Below the pieces are notes generated by a model, which did not search any database, had not been told where the DNA came from, and was given only the letters and a program-made list of their open reading frames with translations. Shown in pieces: positions 17,606 to 25,157 of a stretch of 46,410 bases of DNA. Numbering within the stretch: the first letter of the stretch is position 1; the number at the start of each line of letters is the position of its first letter. Source of the DNA: Chloroflexi bacterium TSY. Lineage in GTDB: Bacteria > Chloroflexota > Anaerolineae > Caldilineales > Caldilineaceae. Where the stretch lies: the NCBI GenBank assembly GCA_019217005.1, contig JAHBNG010000120.1:1-46410 (forward strand). Reading direction: 5' to 3'. The position numbers and the translations under genes are program-made.

Positions 17606-17821
17606 TTAAATTAACCGTTGCTTCATGTGATACCCTAACCACACAAACCCAACACCAGCCAAAAGAGCTGGCACGACAGGCACAAAAGGCAACAGCAGGT
17701 TCCCCGCGATGACCATGATGAGTGGCCAGCGAGGCAGCACGCTGACTAGCAATGATGTGAGGCCAAATAATACCCAGCCAATCCCAGCCAGAAACCCAGA
17801 CAGCAAAATGCCAGTGCCCAA
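17606..17821 (-). CDS. Small hydrophobic membrane protein, possibly 5'-truncated
   Basis: Three hydrophobic stretches (ILLSGFLAGIGWVLFGLTSL, WPLIMVIAGNLLLPFVPVV, PALLAGVGFVWLGYHM) followed by KQRLI suggest a small polytopic membrane protein. The best canonical start is a TTG without a ribosome binding site. The frame stays open for about 17 more codons upstream (HADSEPCPQFKELPAPL), which read like real protein, so the true 5' end may have been lost. It is convergent with the serine hydrolase gene. The family is not recognised. Confidence 0.4.
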   Translation of the reverse strand: MGTGILLSGFLAGIGWVLFGLTSLLVSVLPRWPLIMVIAGNLLLPFVPVVPALLAGVGFVWLGYHMKQRLI

Positions 17822-17934
17822 TAGCGGCGCCGGAAGCTCTTTGAACTGTGGGCAAGGTTCGCTGTCCGCGTGTTTAATGAGTTAGAAATAGACCCTTCCT
17901 AGCTCCATATAAAGTTTGGCGGTTACGCTACATA

Positions 17935-19011
17935 TTATGGATAACGCTCCCTCAGATACACATGCCACTCTGCCTCAAATTCCTTGGCTGATCGCTGGAA
18001 GATGGGTGGTGCCAGCACTTCCCAATTCTCATAATGGGAAAAGGCATCCAGCAAGCCAGGCAATCGCTCATACCCATACTCAGTGACAATAAATTCAATT
18101 AACGGGTTTGCAACCTCATATTGGCTAAGCTGATGCGGTGCGGAGTAGAGATCGCCGTCAAAAGCAACATCTTGTGCATATTGGTCATAAGAAACGAGAG
18201 CCTGGTCAAGTGAACGGTGCTGTGCGGTACGGCGGCGTCTAATAAACGGTTCATGTTGACGCCAGTCTGATAGCGGACCATGTTCTAACCATAGATACAT
18301 CTTGAGACTTTCAACGAGTGCTTGCCACTGTGGTTTGATCTCCCTGCTTCCTATCACTTCCTCATAAACCAGCGTAGAAAGCTCACCAAAAAGCTGGTTC
18401 TCTAGCCATTCACGCTGTTCACCTTCCGTCATTTCAGTCAGTCGTTCTGACCAGTGAATCGTTACATCATATGGCATGTCGTCATCAATCTCTTCAGGCT
18501 TCTCGTACTCTGTTCTACCGACCGCAATCGTCAGTATCTTCCCTTCGTCAGGCAAAGCCAAACCCAATTTGCGACGCAATTCTATATATTTTGGATCACT
18601 CATGGCGGCTACCGCTTTCACGACATTTTGATGATCTGCATCGAACAAAAAGCGGAAGTAAGCTGTTTCCAGAAATTGCGTTGACGGACTAAGAATATTC
18701 CCGGTCAAAAAGATGTTCGGTTCAGATGATCTTGGAAAGGCGGATAACTGGCTTTGTAGCTGGACAAGCTCATCTTCTAGATACGCAATGCGTCGTTCTG
18801 CTTGCTGCCAGATGAGAAACTCGACCACCCCATAGACGAGGATTAAGGCCACGGCCACTTCATAGATCCTGCTGCGGTGAGAGGTATGTCGCAAGCTCTT
18901 CGGTCTGTTTTGATCCATGTTGCCTGCGCTCTCTTCTCGCTCGGTCTCCCACACAGGGTGAACAAGCAGATCGTCCTCAAATTTATGCCACTCAAGATTT
19001 TGTGTCTTCAT
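17935..19011 (-). CDS. Single-pass membrane protein with degenerate peptidase MA-like domain
   Basis: The product has 358 residues. A cytosolic N-terminus of about 48 residues is followed by a membrane helix (YEVAVALILVYGVVEFLIW) and a short coiled coil (QQAERRIAYLEDELVQLQSQ). The extracytoplasmic domain (about 100-358) has the outline of gluzincin peptidase MA-like proteins. The C-terminal SQYEVANPLIEFIVTEYGYE, RLPGLLDAF and FEAEWHVYL correspond to the usual ending of that family. The HExxH zinc motif is absent: the expected place reads TLVYEEVIGSREIK. I infer a non-catalytic relative. The start is uncertain because the only upstream purine stretch is about 12 nt away; Met32 is an alternative. 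Confidence 0.65.
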   Translation of the reverse strand: MKTQNLEWHKFEDDLLVHPVWETEREESAGNMDQNRPKSLRHTSHRSRIYEVAVALILVYGVVEFLIWQQAERRIAYLEDELVQLQSQLSAFPRSSEPNIFLTGNILSPSTQFLETAYFRFLFDADHQNVVKAVAAMSDPKYIELRRKLGLALPDEGKILTIAVGRTEYEKPEEIDDDMPYDVTIHWSERLTEMTEGEQREWLENQLFGELSTLVYEEVIGSREIKPQWQALVESLKMYLWLEHGPLSDWRQHEPFIRRRRTAQHRSLDQALVSYDQYAQDVAFDGDLYSAPHQLSQYEVANPLIEFIVTEYGYERLPGLLDAFSHYENWEVLAPPIFQRSAKEFEAEWHVYLRERYP

Positions 19012-19170
19012 CAGTCTCTGGCCTCACACCCCAGTGAACTTCTGATCAATATTGTGGCTCCCGTTTGCTGAAGGTTTTCTATAAATAAGTGCCAAGTTTG
19101 GGCAAAAAGGTTGTTCTTATGTCGGACGCTGCGGAATATCTGCATTGAGGCTCTAAATTTAGGAGACAAT

Positions 19171-19185
19171 TGACATTGATTGTCA
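19171..19185. promoter_or_regulatory. Dyad TGACA-N5-TGTCA upstream of the terpene synthase
   Basis: A perfect 5+5 bp dyad with a 5-bp centre lies between the divergent membrane protein gene and the terpene synthase, just left of the heptamer array. It could be an operator for a dimeric regulator or a core promoter element for the leftward gene. Function is not shown by sequence alone. Confidence 0.35.
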
Positions 19186-19195
19186 TCCACAACGA

Positions 19196-19292
19196 TCAGG
19201 GGTGTATGAGGTATTCATGAGTAAGTCATTAGGTCGCGTGAGGAACGGATGAGGAATTCATGAGATCAACCACGCCCTGTTCGCTATATAAT
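19196..19292 (+). promoter_or_regulatory. Seven-fold 11-bp array of TGAGGNA heptamers and -10 box before terpene synthase
   Basis: Heptamers start at 19196 (TCAGGGG), 19207 (TGAGGTA), 19218 (TGAGTAA), 19229 (TTAGGTC), 19239 (TGAGGAA), 19250 (TGAGGAA) and 19261 (TGAGATC), spaced 11, 11, 11, 10, 11 and 11 bp. A perfect TATAAT follows at 19287-19292, while the expected -35 position (19264-19269, GATCAA) has no consensus and overlaps the last heptamer. SARP-family activators are known to bind heptamers repeated every 11 or 22 bp upstream of promoters with poor -35 boxes. A SARP-type gene lies 1.6 kb downstream, so it is the inferred regulator. Confidence 0.6.
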
Positions 19293-19396
19293 GCAGCTAT
19301 TCCCCTTAATCCTATTTGTTAAAGCGTGACACATGAGGTGGCAAATCATACGTCAACGGCGTCTAACAACAATATTGCCGCCAATAGGAGAGCAAC

Positions 19397-20347
19397 ATGC
19401 AACACCATTTTCAAATTCCCTTTCCCTCACGTGGTGTCAATCAACATGCCAAGGCTGTTACCAAGCGATCCGCAGATTGGGTTCAACAGATGGGGCTGCT
19501 CGACTCTTTCTCTTGCGGCAAAAGCTATCGCCCTGTTTTGATCGGCGAGTTGGTGGCGCGCACCCATCCAACCTTTCCGGTGGAGGAACTGCAGTTGATT
19601 GCTGATTGGGCGATGTGGCTTTTTATCAACGATGATCTCTTCGATAAGTTAAGCATTCCCATACTCAATGAACGGATTGGTCGTTATTTAGCCATACTCA
19701 ATGATGAGGAAGCATGCCCAAGCGATACGCCCTTTGTGCGGGGGTTAAGCGATCTGTGGCTCCGCACCCAGCCTAAAGTCACGTGCCAATGGAAGAGCAG
19801 GTTTGTCGCCCATCTGAGTGATCATCTTACCTCGCTGATTTGGGAAGCTGAAACCAAAACCAACCAGATTTTACCAGACGTTGCAACCTATTTGCGTATG
19901 CGCCAACGTACCAGCGGTATTGATGCTTACGTCGATTTATTGGAGATTCTTGATAGTGTTTCTTTACCCGCTAGCGTCCATAATAGTCTACCCGTGCAAC
20001 AATTGAAATGCATGGTCAACAACATCACAAGTTGGGCAAATGAAGTCCTTTCCTTAGAGAAAGAATTGAATCAAGGTGACTGTTTGCTGAATCTGGTCTG
20101 GCTTTACCATCGTAACGAGCGCGTTTCCATGAAAGAGGCTCAGCGTTACGTTGTTGATCTGTGCCAGCGAGAGATCGCTATATTTGATGCCCTCTCGACT
20201 CAGGTTCCATCCTATGTACCGAGCATGACAGCGAAATTGCAGCACTACACCGGCTTACTGCAAGATATTGTAATTGGCACGGTAGAGTGGCATTTTGTCA
20301 CCGAACGGTATCGCCAACATTGGCAATCAAGGACGATAGTACATTGA
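19397..20347 (+). CDS. Class I terpene synthase (bacterial sesquiterpene-cyclase type)
   Basis: The product has 316 residues, a normal single-domain length. The aspartate-rich Mg-binding motif is INDDLFDK (Asp79, Asp80, Asp83). The second metal motif is NEVLSLEKE, where Asn215, Ser219 and Glu223 fit the NSE triad, followed by LNQGD. The WHFVTERYR stretch near the C-terminus carries the Arg-Tyr pair that closes over the diphosphate. The enzyme should ionise and cyclise a prenyl diphosphate, most likely farnesyl or geranyl diphosphate, in the cytosol; the product cannot be predicted. AGGAGAG lies 5 nt before the ATG. A P450 remnant starts 11 nt after the stop, the usual arrangement for terpene oxidation. 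The upstream heptamer array suggests activator-dependent expression. Confidence 0.92.
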   Translation: MQHHFQIPFPSRGVNQHAKAVTKRSADWVQQMGLLDSFSCGKSYRPVLIGELVARTHPTFPVEELQLIADWAMWLFINDDLFDKLSIPILNERIGRYLAILNDEEACPSDTPFVRGLSDLWLRTQPKVTCQWKSRFVAHLSDHLTSLIWEAETKTNQILPDVATYLRMRQRTSGIDAYVDLLEILDSVSLPASVHNSLPVQQLKCMVNNITSWANEVLSLEKELNQGDCLLNLVWLYHRNERVSMKEAQRYVVDLCQREIAIFDALSTQVPSYVPSMTAKLQHYTGLLQDIVIGTVEWHFVTERYRQHWQSRTIVH

Positions 20348-20358
20348 CAATTCTACTC

Positions 20359-20820
20359 ATGAATTGGCAAACCGATCAACGTTTGCCACCTCACGCCGCT
20401 GGTTGGCCTCTTTTCGGGTCATTACCAGCCTTAACAAAAGATTTGTTCGGCTTTTTGATTGAAGCTCGTGAGACCTATGGTGACATATAACTCTAAATAT
20501 AGGAGTAGCCAAGGTCATTCTCCTCAATCACCCGCGGCATGTGGAGCATGTATTCATTTGATCCTGCTCGCTTTACCAGCCCCAGTATAGCACGTCAACA
20601 TCGACAAGCTTGGATACCCTTTGGTGCTGGTCAGCGCAAGTGTATTGCTCAAGAATTCTCGCTCATGAAGAGTCTATTGGTCCTCATCCGTATACTACAG
20701 CACTATCAGCTGACATTTGTAGCTGAAACAGGCTCGTCTTTGTCTACGACTCAAATGCGGGCATCAAGTAGTATGAAGAGCAAAGCTGGCATCTTCCTTG
20801 AGTTCACGCCTCGATTTTAA
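20359..20820 (+). pseudogene. Cytochrome P450 with about 290 central residues deleted
   Basis: The N-terminus (MNWQTDQRLPPHAAGWPLFG, then FLIEARETYGDI) is a typical P450 start. A frame change at about 20489 leads to ITLNIGVAKVILLNHPRHVE and HVFI. The sequence then jumps directly to FDPARFTSPSIARQHRQAWI and the heme-binding motif PFGAGQRKCIAQEF with the Cys ligand, and runs to the normal C-terminus. The oxygen-binding I helix and the ExxR helix are missing, so no active enzyme can form. It begins 11 nt after the terpene synthase, with which it presumably acted as the tailoring oxidase. The 3' end overlaps a convergent small gene. Confidence 0.85.
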
Positions 20821-21024
20821 TACGCAGGCCGCAATCGTTAGATCCTTGTTTGCACTTGCATGTAGTCCGACAAATCCTAATACCATAAAAACTACATCAA
20901 CGATAACGGCCGCAACTGCGGTTTGGCAGGGTGTGAGTTCAATCATTGTGACCGTAGGGTACGCAGGCACAGCATCTTGGACAACTTGGATCTGCCGCTT
21001 ATCCTCCATGAAAACGGCAACCAT
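20764..21024 (-). CDS. Small membrane-associated hypothetical protein, likely longer at its 5' end
   Basis: From the only ATG the product has 86 residues: MVAVFMEDKRQIQVVQDAVPA, then a hydrophobic helix in TAVAAVIVDVVFMVLGFVGL. Upstream of that ATG the frame continues for about 40 codons with protein-like content (TVTILNKANTDFKALFPHDQ, RLQTTSDEEIAKM) and a purine-rich AAAGGGGAG near 21140, but without a standard start codon. The real gene may therefore have started near 21130 and lost its initiator. Together the segments look like one small protein with a single membrane helix. The family is not recognised. It converges on and overlaps the P450 remnant by 57 bp. Confidence 0.5.
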   Translation of the reverse strand: MVAVFMEDKRQIQVVQDAVPAYPTVTMIELTPCQTAVAAVIVDVVFMVLGFVGLHASANKDLTIAACVLKSRRELKEDASFALHTT

Positions 21025-21144
21025 TTTCGCGATCTCCTCGTCCGACGTGGTTTGTAATCTCTGATCGTGAGGGAACAGAGCTTTGAAATCAGTATTCGCC
21101 TTATTAAGTATGGTTACAGTGCGTCGTGCTTCTCCCCTTTGACA

Positions 21145-21911
21145 CTACAATGTTAGGTTATGGCCACATCAACATGTTCATCACCTCTTCTCAAAAGGCT
21201 ACAGTGTTGGTTTATCCGTAAGCGACCACGTTTGTGATCAACTGGCGATGGTTGGTTCAAGCGCGCTGACTATCTGCGACTTCCTGCGCCTGTTTGACAG
21301 GGCAACCACATTCTCCACGCTGTTGGCGTGCAGGATGCAGATGTCGCCCCACCGGTTCTTTTCTTTGCTGATGGCGGATGCTAATCGAGCATAAAGACGT
21401 TTGGTGTAGGCATCACCTTCGCGGGCGTGGCAGCGCAATTCGATCACGCGGCGTGCTTGTACGATCTGTATCTTTTCTTCCCGATGCGGGAGCAATACGA
21501 AGCAGGGAATTCTGCCTTGCCCCCTCTTCAACAATGTGCGATAATCTGATTGGTACGTACACACACAAAGTCGTTAAGTTCGCGAAGAGTGCGATGCGCG
21601 GCGTTCCTAAAAGCTGACTGGCCAGTTAGAGAGTCCGCCGTGCGTTGCGCTTGTAGCGAGCGCATATGACCCTTCACTTTGTGACATTGTGTACACACGA
21701 TGATTGTAGGCGCTGGTTGTGACACAAGCGTGACACTTGTACCTGCTCATCTCTCATTTGGGACAAACTGTCATCTATTTCAAAGAGTCAGCACGGAATC
21801 GGTGGAGCAGATGAGCATCTATAAATTCACCATCCATCGGGTGTATTTCCATTATTGGACAGGCGTTGGTGATCCTCAATGTGAAATGCACCCCCATGCG
21901 ACGTAGTCTAT
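21145..21911. other. Mostly non-coding stretch upstream of the SARP-type gene
   Basis: No gene could be supported. Several minus-strand frames are open (for example around 21238-21564 and 21528-21725, the latter with CTQCHKVKGHM). They lack ribosome binding sites and recognisable domains and may be decayed sequence. The only clear regulatory-looking sequence is the direct repeat at 21719-21736. Confidence 0.4.
21719..21736 (+). promoter_or_regulatory. Direct heptamer repeat GTGACAC with 11-bp period upstream of SARP gene
   Basis: GTGACAC occurs at 21719-21725 and 21730-21736, separated by 4 bp, with a related GTGACAT at 21681. Tandem heptamers one helical turn apart are the usual binding arrangement for SARP-type regulators. 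It lies about 175 bp before the start of the SARP gene, so autoregulation is possible but unproven. The heptamer differs from the TGAGGNA array at 19.2 kb. Confidence 0.35.
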
Positions 21912-23963
21912 ATGCACCTCCTCATCTCTCTTTTAGGCCCTTTTTCTGCAACAGTTGGTGAAGAGCAAATTCCAATCTCTCGCACAAAAAAAATCGAAGC
22001 ACTGCTCGCTTATTTAGTAGTGGAGCGGGACCATGCCCATCGCCGTGAAAATCTCATGGGTCTACTCTTTCCAGAGATGGCCGACGATGCCGCCAGCACC
22101 AATCTGCGTCAAACGCTGACCAGGCTACGTCGCGCCGTCAAAGACAGTGCTGCGACGCCCGCTTTCTTAACCATCACCCGCGAAACGGTTCAGTTCAATG
22201 CCCAAAGTGACCATTGGTGCGATCTATTGGCCTTTGAGTCGCTGCGTTCTGGCTGTACCGATCATGGTCCTCGGCAGAACAACGCGTGTAGCTTTTGCAT
22301 GGCCAAAGCGCAAGAAGCTGTTGCCCTCTACCGAGGACCATTTCTAATCGACTTCTTTTTGGCAGACAGTGCTGCGTTTGAAGATTGGGCCGCTGCGCAC
22401 CGTGCGCGATTCCAGCAGGATGTATTGGCGATGCTGGACGCGTTGACGCGCTTTCACAGTCGACGTGGTGAATATGCCCAAGCAATAGCGTATGGGCAGC
22501 GACAGCTAGAGATTGAGCCTTGGCAGGAGGAGGCTCACGCAGAGATGATGCGTTTACTTGCGCGCGTCGGACGGCGTACAGAGGCACTGGCGCAGTACAA
22601 GCGTTGTGAAGAAGCACTCCGCATCGAGTTGGATGTAGATCCCTCACCCAGTACGATTGCGCTACGCGATCAAATTGCAGAGATTGCAGAACATCGCCCT
22701 CACAATCTGCTCGTTCCAGATGCAACATTCATCGGTCGGGACGACGAACTGGCGCACATCTATGCCCATTTTGCCGATGATACAGCGCGGCTGCTCACCC
22801 TGGTCGGCACGGGCGGGGTTGGCAAAACGCGGCTGGCCCTTGAGGCGGGATGGCGCACAGCGCAAGAGTTTCTCGGGCCGTTTATGCACGGCATCTACTT
22901 TGTCTCTCTGGGTGAAATCGGCATCGCCATCGACGCCGAACAGATGCTGCTGATCGCCATCGCCGAGAGCCTAGGTCTTTCGCTAGTTGGTATACAGTCG
23001 CCGCTGAATCTGATACTGGGCCATGTACAAGACAAAGAGTTGCTGCTGATTGTGGACAACTGTGAGGAAGCCAGCAGCGCCGTTACGGTGTTGTCCAAAT
23101 TGCTGAGCCATGCACCGGGACTGCAAATTCTGGCCACTTCGCGAGAGCCACTAGAGCTAGCGAATGAGTTTCTGATGCGGATAGATGGCTTGTCCTTTCC
23201 AGTAGATGTATCAGGGCCAATGATCCCGGATCAAGACGCTGATCAAGCAAGTGGCGAACCAATTGGAAGCAAAGTGGTCGCAGATGATGCAGGCAATGAA
23301 TCGCCCAGCGATTTAGCGCATGATTCGAGTGACGATTCAATTGACGTTGAAGCGGGTGAATTTATCACAACCCCATCTATACGGCGCGAGCCCACAACAT
23401 TAGAGACCTATCAGTCCGTCCAGCTTTTTGCCCATCATGCACGCCGCGTCGAAGCGGATTTCGATCTCAATGATGTGGCAGATACAGAGCAGCAAGCCAT
23501 TGCTCGTATCTGCCAACTGTGCGCAGGAATGCCTTTGGCGCTTGAGATGGCGGCAGTATGGGTAGAGCTCTTGCCGTGCGAGGAGATCGCCACCGAAATC
23601 GAGCAGAACTTCGACATTCTGCAGAGCCGAAGCCATCAGCACGTCCAACGTCACTACAGCATTGGTGCTGTCTTCGACTATTCCTGGCAGCGACTATCGC
23701 CAGCCGAGCGCACTCTCTTTGGGCAACTGTCAGTTTTTCGAGGTGGTTTTGATCGGAGAGCCGCTCAGGAGATTACAGAGATGCGGTTGCCCATGCTTGC
23801 GGAACTGGTGCGGAAGTCGTTGCTGAACACCGTCAAGAGCAAGATGCACGATCAGAAGCGGCCACAGGTACGCTGCTGGATAGACTATTGCTTATTTTGG
23901 AAACACACGAGCTTGACGGCACGGAAGAGCCACAGCGTACGCTACAGAATATTCATGCCGTGA
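21912..23963 (+). CDS. SARP/AfsR-type transcriptional regulator (BTAD plus NB-ARC), C-terminally collapsed
   Basis: A winged helix DNA-binding domain spans residues 1-95 (LLISLLGPFSATVGEEQIPI, NLRQTLTRLRRAVKD). The bacterial transcriptional activation domain follows at about 95-255 (CDLLAFESL, EAVALYRGPFLIDFF, EEAHAEMMRLLARVGRRTEA). An NB-ARC ATPase starts about 265 with P-loop GTGGVGKT (299-306) and Walker B LLLIVDNCE (377-385); its winged-helix part ends near 640 (AVFDYSWQRLSPAERTLF, FRGGFDRRAA). The C-terminal TPR sensor is gone. The last codons are out of frame, while another frame to 24004 reads LLDRLLLILETHELDGTEEP and VMSTVAHPRATEFL, the far end of the TPR region in relatives. A deletion thus joined NB-ARC to the C-terminal end. 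It may act as a sensor-less activator or be inactive. Confidence 0.85.
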   Translation: MHLLISLLGPFSATVGEEQIPISRTKKIEALLAYLVVERDHAHRRENLMGLLFPEMADDAASTNLRQTLTRLRRAVKDSAATPAFLTITRETVQFNAQSDHWCDLLAFESLRSGCTDHGPRQNNACSFCMAKAQEAVALYRGPFLIDFFLADSAAFEDWAAAHRARFQQDVLAMLDALTRFHSRRGEYAQAIAYGQRQLEIEPWQEEAHAEMMRLLARVGRRTEALAQYKRCEEALRIELDVDPSPSTIALRDQIAEIAEHRPHNLLVPDATFIGRDDELAHIYAHFADDTARLLTLVGTGGVGKTRLALEAGWRTAQEFLGPFMHGIYFVSLGEIGIAIDAEQMLLIAIAESLGLSLVGIQSPLNLILGHVQDKELLLIVDNCEEASSAVTVLSKLLSHAPGLQILATSREPLELANEFLMRIDGLSFPVDVSGPMIPDQDADQASGEPIGSKVVADDAGNESPSDLAHDSSDDSIDVEAGEFITTPSIRREPTTLETYQSVQLFAHHARRVEADFDLNDVADTEQQAIARICQLCAGMPLALEMAAVWVELLPCEEIATEIEQNFDILQSRSHQHVQRHYSIGAVFDYSWQRLSPAERTLFGQLSVFRGGFDRRAAQEITEMRLPMLAELVRKSLLNTVKSKMHDQKRPQVRCWIDYCLFWKHTSLTARKSHSVRYRIFMP

Positions 23964-24044
23964 TGAGCACCGTGGCGCACCCGCGTGCCACAGAATTCTT
24001 ATAGATGTTCAGATAAATAGAGTTGTTCCGAATTAAGGGATGGC

Positions 24045-24148
24045 CAGGTGACGGTCACTTTGCACAAAGCGAGCCGGAATTGTTCCTGACCTGCCCGTTT
24101 AGACGTGAAGCGACTGTCACCTTCGGGGATAACGTGAACAGTTACCCA
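24045..24148. repeat. Dispersed ~105-bp palindromic repeat, copy B
   Basis: This is the second copy of the element at 13530-13638, in the same orientation. AGGTGACGGTCACTT is at 24046-24060 and the partly matching AGCGACTGTCACCT arm at 24109-24122, with the shared CACAAAGCGAGCC core and CAGTTACC tail. It lies directly after the truncated end of the SARP gene. It carries no gene and no clear target duplication. Confidence 0.7.
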
Positions 24149-24188
24149 AAATGCCCCAGAACCATAATTAAAAAATTACAAATCAACC

Positions 24189-24914
24189 TTACTGAAAAGC
24201 TCTATCCCTCTTATGCATCACCTCCTCAATCGCTGCGGCCAAATCCGTGAGGAGATCAATATATTGAATTCCTGTCTCAACATCTTCGTTTTGATACCAT
24301 TTGTGTAATGCGAGTTCGGCTCCAGTCAAAATGATCTTGAGCGGCCACCGTCCGGACAAATCACCTAGCTTGTTGCGTAATGATGAATCACGTTGAAATA
24401 TCTCATCGATTTTGTCGATATCTCCGTAAACGCTATAACGAGTCTCGAATTCTGTCGGTTGAGCACCTGATTTGATAGCTGGTTGTTCAGGTTGTAAATA
24501 GATCTCCAATTCGAAATCTGTTGTAGTCCACAACCAGACACTCAACCTTAACCGCTCAATGGTGGGCTTCTTGTATCGTTGAATTAATTCGTAATGAACC
24601 ACAATCCGCCGTCCTTGATAGATCGAGTCGAATGTGTCGAACGGCTGATCAAACGTTTCCCCAAAGTGAGCCGCTAACTGCGTGAAGTAGCTTCTACGTT
24701 TTTGTTCTTCGCCCCGTAGATAGAGTGTCACGAGAGAGACAATCGTCACAATTAATGCAAAAAATAGCCACCACGTTGCGCTCTCTGGCAAAATTATGCT
24801 GACCAAGAAAACCAAAGCGAGCGTTGCGCAGATCTTGATAAGATTCTTGGGATCATGTTCGATCCAGTTCGTATATTTTATTGCCAAGTCATTGAGCCGT
24901 ATCATGCCCGCCAT
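24189..24914 (-). CDS. Hypothetical membrane protein with two N-terminal helices
   Basis: Starting at the ATG at 24914 the product has 241 residues. Two membrane helices follow a short amphipathic start (IKICATLALVFLVSIIL and WWLFFALIVTIVSLVTLYL, about 27-64). A soluble cytosolic domain of about 170 residues comes next (RGEEQKRRSYFTQLAAHFGE, DTFDSIYQGRRIVVHYELIQ, and a helical end DLAAAIEEVMHKRD). The frame is open further upstream to 25181, but that part is not protein-like and overlaps the divergent sigma gene, so the later start was chosen. The family is not recognised; the soluble part resembles generic membrane-anchored domains found widely in Chloroflexota. Confidence 0.65.
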   Translation of the reverse strand: MAGMIRLNDLAIKYTNWIEHDPKNLIKICATLALVFLVSIILPESATWWLFFALIVTIVSLVTLYLRGEEQKRRSYFTQLAAHFGETFDQPFDTFDSIYQGRRIVVHYELIQRYKKPTIERLRLSVWLWTTTDFELEIYLQPEQPAIKSGAQPTEFETRYSVYGDIDKIDEIFQRDSSLRNKLGDLSGRWPLKIILTGAELALHKWYQNEDVETGIQYIDLLTDLAAAIEEVMHKRDRAFQ

Positions 24915-25157
24915 TATAACATGAACCAAGGCTGACAGGACTGAAACCACGCTGTTACGAAGCTGACGACTTGATGCGAAATGCATTAGATCTGACGATT
25001 TTGACACATTCGCGAAAAAAATGTGTAGACTTTTACGATGAATCGGCATTTGTAAGTAGAGGCTCATCGATGACGCAGATAGTATATGTGGTGAAATTGC
25101 ACATTTTCCTCTGATGTGTGTAAATTGAAAGGTATTTCTGAAAAGTAGGAGAACACT

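Noticed and set aside
21238..21725. Two open minus-strand frames with some protein-like character (CTQCHKVKGHM)
   Set aside because: No ribosome binding site, no recognised domain, and frames interrupted relative to each other; not enough for a gene call.
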